In this document: piece by piece, positions 36,932 through 48,100 of the stretch
Numbering within the stretch: the stretch's first letter is position 1
Layout of the letters: every line of letters begins with the position of its first letter
DNA from: Serilophus lunatus
Lineage: Eukaryota > Chordata > Aves > Passeriformes > Eurylaimidae
Length of the DNA stretch: 64,000 nucleotides
Assembly: GCA_013399895.1 (NCBI GenBank)
Contig: VXBA01006569.1
Coordinates: 1,580,518 to 1,644,517, forward strand
Direction: 5' to 3'
Notes under the pieces: generated by a model
Told to the model about the DNA's origin: nothing
The model's input: the letters and a program-made list of their open reading frames with translations, nothing else
Databases searched by the model: none
Translations under genes and position numbers: made by a program

Positions 36932-39900
36932 ATATCTCCAGTGAAAAAACTGTAACAGGAAAAAAATCACCAGAAAGACATTTGTCATCTGTTGTCTCAC
37001 TGTTTATTAACTATAAATTACAGATGGCACTTTGAACATTTGGCATGCTGAAGAAGAATAGTTACCTTTGGCAAACAGGGTTCCTCAATAATAAGAGAGT
37101 CAATTAGTTAGCAACATTCATTAATGACGTTGAAAACTGACATGCCAAAAATACTGTGCAAGGCTGAATATTACAGCACAGTGAGTGCCACTTGAAAAGC
37201 TGGGAATTCTCATGTTAATCAGATTTATGAAATGCTCATGTAAACAGGCATAGTACTGAGGCAGATTTTGAATGCAGGAAATAAAATTTGCTTGAAGAAT
37301 GTTTATCGAAAACCTTGAAAGAGAAAAGCTTGGAATTACCTTAGAAACCTTTTTAAAAATAGCTTTGTTAGACTAAGTCAAGTGATTTAAATCAAGTGAT
37401 TTAAAACAAGTATTGGTGAAAGAAATGTATAGCCTGTGATACTGAACGTTACAGATACATAATGTTATATTTTCCAGAAGACAAGACCCTGACCCTGGAA
37501 TCAGTGAAACGTTAGAAGGAAGTACTAGGCTCAAACTGTGCTGTTCAAGGGAAAGTAGATATTAGAAACAAAGCTTTAAGTCAGGCTATTTTGCAAAATT
37601 AGCAGATCAAATCAGAAGATCAAACAGACAAGAGTAACCTTTAGTAACTGAATCTAGCCTCCATCTTTCCCAATACACAATCGATATCACAATAATATAA
37701 CCTACAGAGGTTCACAGAACATCCAGGATCATTTTCCAACACAGTATCACAGGCTGTGGAACACTTCCCAAGACCTTCCAAATACTCAAGACATTAAAAA
37801 ACTCTAAGGTCACAATTTCTGTGTGCCACAAGGAGGCAGTGAGTATCTCCAATGCCCTTACAACAGAGCATTAGATAACATTAAGCATTCCCAAATCATC
37901 CTAATAAGGAGACCATACACAGATTCCTTGGGGGAAAAAAGCCCCTGAAGAGCTGAACTAGGATGGAATTTTCCTCCTAACCTCCATCTGGTGATTGTTC
38001 GAAAGAATGGGAAGAAGACAGAAGTAGTCATCTCTTCACTAAGATTCACTGTATCAATGTGATGCTGCCAACAAAACACAATGAAGGTAAGTAAAAAAGA
38101 AGGTGGAAGGTGGGTTTCGGGCTTGCTGCTTATCAGTCTGGGTTGACAGTGGCTACAGGACAACCCTCAGGGTTCATTTAACCACGTATTATTAGGGCTT
38201 CTAAAGGTCTCACAGGGGTTAATTGAAGCTTAAGCCAAACTGACTGCAAGGCTGTCTTTCTTAAAGGTGTAAAAGCAATCACCATTTCAGTATTTATATT
38301 GTAAGACAAAGGCCACGTTTTATTACTCTGGGTCTACTTGGTGGTTTCCAGGCTATCCATGATTGCCAGTGTGTGAATTCACTGAAATAGCTATTAGGGC
38401 TTTTTCAAGAAACAAAAAACTGTTCAAGTTGTTAAATTCTTTTTCATGTCAAATGAATGGTTTTAAACTTCAGAACACCTTGATTTGCTCAGAAACTGCA
38501 GTAGCCCATAGAAGGTAATTTTGCAGTTAACTTACAAATCCACAAATATTTGATATTTCATTTCAGGAAATAAAATTTATTTTGCTTCCAAAGAAATTAA
38601 GGGCATCAAGAATTGAGATTTAAGCCCACTATATCATGCATTGCATTTGGTTCACTGGTAAAAACCTTCTCGGTATTTGAATTCTTTAGTTTTAAAAATT
38701 AAACAATTTACATTTTCTCCATTGAGTTAGCATCAGCTAAGATTCATAGATTTGTCATCCATGTACTTACCATATATATTTCTGAAAACTGTGTGAGCAG
38801 TTTTGATAAATCAGAGCCAAAGCCCTGTTAGCTGCCATAAAATTAGCTTATCCAAGCGTTTTTTACTTTTCTACATATATGGCTGAAGAGGAAAGTATTA
38901 GCCTGGAAAAATGACTTTCATTCGGGAATAAGACTTGCACATGTCACTGGAAATCTGCTTATTAAAATGTTCATGCCAACATTTCACTCGCAGTTAAACC
39001 AGAGAAAACTGATTTTAAACTCTGAGAAAAGAGAAATGAGCGTTTCCAATAGAGCAAGACTGTGCTTGACGTAGAAGGGTTGTGAATTCGTCAGCTGTCT
39101 CAGAAGTGACAATACTCTACATTTTGCCGGATTAAATCTTAGGAGCCCAAGATCAAGAAAGCATTTTTGGCACAAACTTCTTTGTTTTCTGAAAAGTGTT
39201 TAGGTATCTTCTTCATTTCACTGACTTTACACAAAATACTCAGAAAGACTTCTTAAGTTGGCAAATCAGCTAGGATACCTACATTAGGAGACTTACATTT
39301 TGTATGCAGTATGAGCACTGTTATCCTGAAAAATGTCTTGGTCCAACGTTATTTTTTTTTAAATAAATACCTAATATGAAGCAAACCAGGATTGGAGCCT
39401 CTAGTTATTTCACGTGATACAAATCTCACAGGAGCCCAAGAGAATTCTGCTTGCATTAAGGTTGAAAGCCAGCAAATGTTTCACATTACCTTTATTTTTT
39501 TTCAGACTCTTGTTAAATGAGTTTTATATTTTTTTCTACAGAGTCTATGCAATTTCAAAGTGGATAGTTGTTTTTTTAAGACTTTCTAAATATAGCACTC
39601 ATAAATTTAATTTAAAAATTACTTGGATTTGACTTCTCATTTACTAATTTCCTTGTTTGATATAGCTACAGCTGCTGTCTTAGCATTTCAGTGTACATTA
39701 GAAAACAATGTATTGAATGAGCAGATGAAAAATTCCAAATAGAGTAATTTAGAATCATATTCATTAGGCCTATTTAGGCAGTTGAAATTATGCAGCCCTG
39801 ATGTCATACCAATGATGTCTGTCATCTACATCAAACAAATATGAGGGACAGTGTTTTTTCCCCAAGAACATTTGATTGTGTTAATCTCCTTAGCACAGTC

Positions 39901-40383
39901 ATACAAAATCATGACTTGCCTACTAAAGTTCTTATTAGCTCAGACTAATTACTGTCAAAGGAGATCATGCATTTTCTGAATGTGTTGCCAAGCAAAGTTA
40001 AAAGAAGGACACACTAAATGCAGTGTGTGGATGGATGTGTTTAATCACAAAGGAAAATGTAAGTTACAAACTGAAACAAGTAATAGCAACCTGAATAGTT
40101 TCTGGCTTGAACCTCAGCAATGAATTTTAAAGAATATGAAAATATAATTTATTCATCCATAGTCTATTTTGGTATTACAATATCTGCTAACTACTCTTTT
40201 TGCTTCCTGGAAAATGGAAAGAAAAATATCATGATGAAAATCCAAAGAAGATTTTACTGATGTTTATGTTAATAAGAAACATTACAATTAAATTCTTTAC
40301 TTCTATTTGTTATTAGAACAGCACCTTTTGTGGCTACCATTGTACATGGCTTCCTTTATTGACTATGTCCAGTCTTCACCTTC

Positions 40384-40430
40384 ACTATAGCATACTATAG
40401 TATACTATATGTACTATAGTATACTATATA
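40384..40430. repeat. AT-rich tandem repeat whose units are palindromes
   Basis: A 17-base block recurs exactly at 40,394-40,410 and 40,413-40,429, with a partial third copy upstream. Each copy contains the perfect palindrome TATAGTATACTATA (40,396-40,409 and 40,415-40,428). The tract is a likely site of length instability. Confidence 0.93.
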
Positions 40431-41215
40431 CTTGTGCCATATACTGTCTGTGGTAACACAAGAACAATGCATACTCTTCTAGTGTGATAAAGATCTTAAT
40501 ATTTTTGTCCTAATATGCTTTTCTTATTAAGTTCTGACATTTTCACTAATTCTGCAATTTGAATATTTACAGCAGATGCTCATTCTAAAGCACTGTTTTC
40601 ACCTTGGAATCCCTTTTCTGAACTGACATAATGTCAAACTGATTTGACGAATTCTGTTCCTAACCTCATGGGCATAATTTCAGTTTCCTCTCTAAGGAGA
40701 GGGGACGTAACACTGCATTTACAGCCCAATGCCTGGAAGCAGAATTAGCTGCAATACGTTTTTGTGACATTTAGTGCATAAAATGAGTTAATAAACATCC
40801 TTATGTCCTATTGATGCAGCTGGCAACTTTTGTAGGTCTCCAAGCAAGTATTCAAGAGTCTGTATTAGTAATTGGAAAAGTTAGGCTGGGAACAGGTATT
40901 TAAGACTGAACCCTCTAGATATCACGTGTGACCCCAGTGTGTCTCCCTCCTGTGTAAGGAAAGCACAACCAGTTTCTCAGGGGCTTCTGGGCTAAGTCTA
41001 TCCAGCACCTTTAGCCAGAGAGTTTCATCATCATATCAAAATGCCTCCTTGGGGCTACGAGGGCAATGGAAATGAGGTGAGAAGTCTACACAGATGTTCT
41101 TATCCATTGAAAAAGCTCATTCTGGCTTAATTGGCAAGTAAGCAGCAGTGGTCCCTAGCAGCTGCCAGTAGCTGAAAAGGCACAGAAGAAAAGCCACAAT
41201 TATCCCGGGACTGAC

Positions 41216-41383
41216 CTATGCACACATTTTCATCGTCCAGCTCTGCAGAAGCATTTCTGAAGTAGCCCAGCCTGCATAACTCACAGTGCTGACCTCTAGT
41301 GTTGTGCTTACAGCTCACGCAAATGACCGTATTGAGCAGCTCGATGTAACTGCACCGGTTGGAGTGCCCGAAGCATTCACAGT
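41216..41383 (-). CDS. NTNG1: NTNG1 exon encoding the second laminin-type EGF (LE) domain
   Basis: The 168-base exon encodes one complete LE domain. Starting with the split Asn codon it begins NCECFGHSNRCSYIELLNTV and ends NVCI. Eight cysteines lie in laminin-EGF spacing, enough for four disulfides. An N-x-S glycosylation sequon (RNAS) sits between the seventh and eighth cysteines. In the netrin-G family the LE modules form the rod between the ligand-binding N-terminal domain and the membrane anchor. Phase is 1 at both ends. Both splice sites depart from consensus: the acceptor ends GAAAG and the donor is AG followed by GTCAGT. The exon can be skipped without a frameshift. Very few residues differ from the mammalian sequence I remember, for example Glu for Asp in SYIELL. 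Confidence 0.95.
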
Positions 41384-41400
41384 CTTTCAAGGAAGAACAG

Positions 41401-41421
41401 AAATGTATACAAAATGTATAC
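41401..41421. repeat. Short direct repeat next to the second LE exon
   Basis: AAATGTATAC occurs twice, one base apart. On the gene's strand this sits about 18-40 bases upstream of the exon, where the branch point would be. Confidence 0.85.
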
Positions 41422-42334
41422 AGCAGCAGAGTAATAGCACATTACATGCTTAGTCAAGATGAACCATGGGCAGGAGTACGAATGAATGGCACATACATGT
41501 TAATCAATGTAACATGGACAACAGCAGATGTTTATCTGCAATGAAAGTGAAGTTTGTTTCAGGCAGGTTAGCGTGACCCGACAACCATGGCATGACTTTG
41601 AAGGTTGGCTGTTGTTGGCAGACCTGATGAACTGAAGCATTTGCAGTTGTAAACCTTTCAGGGTTACTGGAGGCTCAGTTTCCGCTGATAGAAATGCACA
41701 TATTTTTGCACGTTTGAGGTGAGTATAAATTAAGACCCAGGAAAACTTCCTCATAATAAAAATATTAAATTCAGTGGACAAAATTGTCAAACTTCATCAT
41801 ACTTAAATCCATGACTGTAAGTAAAATAAAAGCTTTTTTTTCTGACAGAAATGGTGAGTATTCAAAATGCTACAGAACTTGGGGTGCTACAATTGGTAGG
41901 CACTTTGGGAAACAGATTATTTCAAGACCAAACTAATCCCTAGTTTGACAATTTTGGCCAGGACCTCCCAAAACAATTACCAGAGAAGAAAAGGAAGAAA
42001 GTTGTTATTTGAAAGCTGCTCCCACTGTACTTTCGAGGTATGCATTAACCCATTTTTGAATTCTGAGATGAAAAACAATTGGGCCAGAAAAGGTCGTGAA
42101 AAGTCTGAAGTATGTACTGACTAGAAAGCAGCCGTCTGAAATGCAGTTGGCATGACAGCCGCTTTTAACCCCCCCTCCCTTCATTAAACATAGAATGCTA
42201 GTGTCTTTTAGTCTTTAATCACAAGCAATGCTTGGCTTTATGCAGAATGAAGGCGAAATTAGGAATGTATCAGTACCATTATAGAAGGCACAGCTATGCT
42301 CTGCGTAGAAAGCTTGTGTAAGCCTGAGCACTCA

Positions 42335-42770
42335 GCCCACGATGAATGCAGGAGAGGTTTTTAGGATGATTACAGAAGTAGAGAGTCTATTTAAAGAGAA
42401 AAGACTAGGATATTTTGGCTTGTTTAGTCTAGGAAACTGATGATAGAAGATATCACTGGGCTATAAATACATCAAGGAGATAGTTTTCTGCCATCCTAAT
42501 GGACAACACTGTGCTAATGGACAACACTGGCACAAGAACAAATGGGTGTTAACTGGCAGTTGAGGAATTTCAACTGGAAATTAGGAGATGGTTGGTCATT
42601 AGGGCACTGAGGTTCTTGAACACTTTCAATTTGTAGCAAAACACACTGATGCTTTTAGAGATGTCGTTTATTAACTGGTGGAAGAAATTGTGGTGTGTTT
42701 CCTTCAGTAATGGAGCACTGGATGGGCTTCAAGGTCTTGAAGTTAACTTATCTTGTAATTAGATAGAACT
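42335..42770 (+). mobile_element. Decayed CR1-like LINE, 3' portion
   Basis: The segment follows the order of blocks in the 3' part of avian CR1 elements as I know them: a TTTAGTCTAGGAAA block like the CR1 TTTAGCCTGGAGAA, a TATAAATAC block, a GACAACACTGGCACAAGAAC block like GACAGGACAAGAGGCAA, and a GGCACTGAGGTTCTTGAACA block like GGCACTGGAACAGG. Identity is low and internal duplications are present, so it is old and non-functional. Ends are approximate. A repeat-library search would settle the subfamily. Confidence 0.6.
42496..42531. repeat. Tandem duplication of 18 bases inside the CR1-like fragment
   Basis: CTAATGGACAACACTG is present twice at an 18-base period. The duplication postdates the element. 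Confidence 0.93.
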
Positions 42771-45065
42771 GTAGCAGAGGGTGTAAAATGTTTCCATACC
42801 TGACAGAGGCACTGTGCTGCCTTTCCTCTGGTATACTCCTGATTATGCTGGAGCACCTAATGACCCCACTGAATGTTGGAAGTTGGCATCACGACAATAT
42901 TTGCGCCTGTTCTGTATTTTTGTAAAGAAATAACAATCCTGGTACATGTTTCTGAGTATGTGATACCCACCTAATACGTATATATTTCTTTGGCTTTTGT
43001 CCGATGTAGTGGACTGTAAATAGATTGCATTTTTTCTAAGATAGTTAGCACAACATATGTTTCAATCTTGAGAGCTGCCTTTCTCCTGCCAGGAAACATT
43101 AATTAATTTTACATATACGCATTTAGTTAACATATAATTCTGGTTCTCTCCGTTGTTATACGGCTAAACTAATGTTTTGTGGTTCATGCCAAACTGATAA
43201 TTTTGATGCCTGTAAGTACTGGAGTACAGAAAAACATTTGGTGTACCAGTCTTAGTATGTTACCACTTGACACAATTAAGTAAGGATGAAAAATATGTTA
43301 GTGTTTATTGTCTTTTGCAGCTGATCAGTGTGATTCAGCATGTCAGCCAGCCACCCAGCAGCATTTCTCCCCCAGTATACCCATCCTGCTCAAGTGAAAA
43401 CCACCTTTTTGGGGCAGAGAAAAGAGATGTAAAAGTTGAAAATTGTTACAATTTTAAGAGTTAACATGTTTGATTTTTAAAGTAAGAAAGACTGACTAGC
43501 GATGAGCAATCTGATCCTTCTGAATTTTGGATTCAAAAGCAAGGATGTCTTAGTGTCTGCCTCTGTTTGACAAAAGACCTGCCTTCTGTTACCATTAGAC
43601 AATTTGTTTTAGTGTGATGTTACTGTATTGGTATGTTTGTCAGACTTGTTGCTAAATATTTAGAGGAAATAATTTATCTTGTTTTTCTCATCAGCTACAA
43701 GCAGCCCAATACTACATTCTTATGTTTCCAAAATATGCAGACTATAAAGAAAATTGGGCTATGCTACATCACCTTTTGTGTTTAAAGTAGCAAAAAGAAA
43801 TGAAGAATATTCTGTGAATGAATGACTGCACTACTTCCACTCTGAAACTGTGATATGACCTTCATTACTATTACTACTACACATAATTACCTATTACAAA
43901 AGCACAAGATACAAAGCTGCACATTAAGTAATTCACGAGGTTTGCTCCAAGTTATGATTTAGAATGAAAAAGCATCTAATAATTACGAAGGACTTGGATG
44001 TACACACATCTCCTAAATATATGCAGAAGGATACCCAAGTTCAGACATGGGTCATTGATACTAAAGGTAAACAATGAGACCAGTTTTTGTACTTAGTTAC
44101 ATTTATTTGGGTACTGCTCTTCTGTAACAACTGTGCTGTGTGAAAGAAAGTCTTACGTTAAGGTACAGGAAAGCTCTAGAAGTTTTGCTCCGACTAGTAA
44201 ATACTACGTGGTGTAGAAAAAACCCATAGTTAACTTGAAAACAGTCTAATATCTGATCAAACATTAGTAATGGCAAAAGAAAAAAAAAGAGGCATGGGAA
44301 CTAATGATTAAATCAATTTTGTGATAATGTTTGCTTCTCCCCTGCCTTTCTGCCATGTTGCCAAGTGCAATAATTTCTTGCTGTTGGCCCAATCAGTGAA
44401 TCATTTTTACTTCCCTCTGTGTTTACAAAAACAAAAGATGTAAAGAGTCCTCTTATGATTGAAATGGAATTATTTTCTCTACTGGCTACATGAGGTTCTA
44501 CCCTAAACCACTCAAACATAGCATGTAGAATTGCATTCAGCATCATGCCAGCTGGGAAGCTAATACCCATCAGTGTTGTATGGCCCATCTAGCTTAGCAT
44601 GTGGTTCACCTTAACCAGAAGTATCCTGCTTGCTAGAATTGTCAGAAGCACAGCTTTAGGCGTTTAGGCACACATCTCTAGCTAGCAACCTAATCACTGT
44701 CATGCAGTAGCAAAGTCATGCAATCACTGAAAGAGACGGGAGAGAAGTATCAAAATCAGGCTGCATGTTTTACCAACAGTGAAATGACATGAGTGTCTCA
44801 CAGTCCTAGAAAATGCTGCTTTCAGTTCTGAGTACTAAATGTCAGGAAAGACACAAGTAAGCTGAGTAAGGCATGAGTGGTTAGGAAACTAAAATCTCAG
44901 GAGAGGTAATGAGAGCTAGATAGGTTTAATATGAAGGAAAAAGGGAGAAGAGATCGCCATGTTAGATGTGATCATTGTCTTCGGATGATTCAGGAATTGT
45001 TAAATTCCTTCCAAACTCACAGAAGCATTTCTCTATCAGCTTTTAAAGACTATTTTCCAATGCAA

Positions 45066-45105
45066 TGATCCTGTTGCAACAAACTTGATCCTGTTGCAGA
45101 AAACA
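45066..45105. repeat. Imperfect tandem duplication of 20 bases
   Basis: TGATCCTGTTGCA occurs twice at a 20-base period, with divergence in the rest of the unit. Confidence 0.9.
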
Positions 45106-48100
45106 TGATAAAATTATCCATTGAAGGAGGCTCATGAAGAGATTGATAATCTAATTGTTTTGTTTTTATAAATTGAACACTTTTTCCCCCATCATAATGC
45201 TATGCATTTACGTCTTTGAGACGACATACTGTTGTGTGGGGATGAGGTTCAGCCGAAGCTTCAGCTGTAACCAGTAAAACATGAAATGCCATCACATGAA
45301 ACAACGGTAAACACACATAGAAGAGTCTCATAGTTTTTAAACTAGGACAGGTAATGCATGAGACAGCTATCAGTGTCACCTTCTAATTAAAAGCACGAAG
45401 CGTATTTCAAGAGAAGTGCAAACAGAAATCATTATTTTTGGTTTTTCGTTTCCAGTAACTCCATCTTTCTCCTCCATACGCTAAGGCAAACAAAGGAGAT
45501 TTCATTGTAACCTTAGAAATGACCTAATTCATAACAAACGTCATGGCTTGTTACCATGATCTCATCAAATGGCTCAAACTATGTTCAAACATTTGTCAAT
45601 AACCCTATTCCTTGTTAATATGTATTTCATGAATAATGAGTTATTCACAATAGCTACAGAAAGACAAAACATCATATGTACTGTACAGATAAATTGATGA
45701 GGAAAAACAATGAAAATATCTCAGGGTTCAGACTGTGAATGACAGATATGCAAATTAAATGGGGTGCCTGTAAGTCAGAGAGAATATTGGCATCCTTTAT
45801 TCTTCTATATAATTCCATTATTTTGATAAAACACAAGCATCAATTCAAAATGTAATGCCTACACTCTGAATTTGCACATTTACAATAAAATGAAGATGTA
45901 AGGCACAGTTACAATGCATTAAAAGACATAACAATGCATTACACTCCATGGCATTTAGAGACACTTCTGCAGGACATGGACAATTGATGTTTTCTGTATT
46001 GTTTGCCCTCAACTAATCTGTTTATGTTTCCTCTTTTACAATGTATGCATATCTGTGAGGAACACAAGACTCTAGTAAACATTTGCTCTCTAGGCAAGGA
46101 TCTGAATGGTCATATTCATGCATTTTACTCCTTGACAAAGAAATGCCATGTCACTTTACTTGCCAGAAACAACTGTCTAAGAAGCATATTTATTTTTCTT
46201 TGTATGGCATATGTTTATGCAACTTAATGCTTCAGTTGTATTCAATGAAGATGCCTCACCAGTAAACTAATGGGTACACTTCACAGATATTCCAGATTCA
46301 TACAGTGCAATGTTTTCACAACACAGAGCACTATGGAATCACTGTATGAATCCTAGAATTCCTACCTCTCTTGTGGTTTGCAACTTGAACAGAAGAAACA
46401 GTTGACATAGCTAATTTGGGAGCAACTGGATAGGTAATAAAATGAACAGCAAATTAGAAAATGTATTATATAGCAACAAATCAAAAGACTAAAATAAACA
46501 TCTTTATTTTTTTCTAACTTTTAAAATTTAACAATAGTTATTGTTTTGCAAGGAAAGGCTGAAAGGTAAAGGAGATCAGTTATATGCTACCGAATACTGC
46601 ATCATTTCAGCTGTAATATCCAAGAACATAGGGAATGTAATTCACATCTACACACTTTGGCAGTCTTGTGTTAGGTTATTTGGTAATTTCTCCCAATCCA
46701 TGACAAATGAAGATATGGTAACCAGAGTGGTCTGAAAAGGGTTTTATTGAATTTGGATGCATATTTATTTTGGCCAAATAGTATAAACATAAACCCCACA
46801 ATTAAACAATTAGGTATAGGCAGATTTCTGTAATTATTCTTTTCATACAATATCCTTAACTGAAGTACTTATCTAAAATAAATGTTAAACACCGTAACAG
46901 GATGCTGCAAACAAAAAAACTGAATAGGAATGCTTGTAAATTTTTGTGTTTTATGTTCCCTAACAAAACATTAAAACTAAATAATTCTGCACTGTTCAAA
47001 ACATATTTTGCAACAAAGTTAAGTCTTAGATCACATAAAATATAATTAAGCTATGAAATCCATTAGAAATGCTAAATATAATTGGGAATGTTTTGATTTA
47101 AAATTCCTGTGAATAATGTAGGCTAATCCCTACAGGGAGCAGAGGAAGAGAGATCTGTTTTTTTGTTTGTTTGTTTAAGGAACACATGCAAAAGCTTGAA
47201 AAAATATAACGTAGGCTAAACAAAGTTATTGGAATGCTAAGTATTACTTTATCAGGGATATTTAGTTTAAACTATATGTGAATAATACAAACTATAGTAC
47301 ACTGTTAATTCTTATAGAGAGCACAGATCAATTAGTATTTTCTCTTATTTTGGGCACATAGAAACTTGCACATATAACATGGTAGATATTATATGCATAT
47401 GTTTTGATTTGGTCATTGTGATCCATGGATTTAACTACAGCCCTTCCAATGTAATTCCCAACACATCTTACTCGGTTTAGTGTCTCTTTTCTAGATTGCC
47501 TTTTCATTAATTTTATTCTTCACCTCTATGTGTTGTATCACAGCACGGACACCCTTTGAACACTGAAAGCAAGCCACAGGCCAGATTTCTGCAGGGACTT
47601 TTTGGAAAGGAAAGGGCAGTAAGTAAGAAGAACAAAAGGACATTATTTTTATAATGAACAATCATTTTGAAATGTGAAGTATAGCTGAATACTTCTTCAG
47701 ACAACAAAGAATCTTACTTTTATTAGTCATAAAAAGTAATTTTTGTTTCTTTCACTGCTAATCATCATGCCACAATCTGTGAGTAATTTTTTGTGTAGGG
47801 CTCAAATTGTAGAAAACTGTAAGTCTATCCTGCAGAGAACTTGCTTGTATTGTGGATGACATGGAAACCAAGAATGCTTCTCAGCTCACTTGGGAAAACA
47901 AAGTGAAAACAAGACATTGAAAATGGGTTTGATGTAGACAATGACAATCTTTTTCACTCAAAAATCTCAGAACTTACTCAAAATATAGACTGCTATATAA
48001 ACAAGTCCAACATTATCTACAGCTTTCTGTGTATCAGTAATCTGTGTGTGTACTTTTCCAGACTTTTTGCAGTAATGTGTATAATCTGAGTGTTGGAAGA

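Larger units (their letters stand above)
35709..41215 (-). other. NTNG1: NTNG1 intron, 5.5 kb, between the two LE exons
   Basis: The intron runs from the GTCAGT donor (41,215 downward) to the TTTCTGCAG acceptor (ending 35,709) on the minus strand. I recognise no additional exon. It contains a short CTAT microsatellite near 36,910 and the AT-rich palindromic repeat at 40,384-40,430. Confidence 0.9.
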
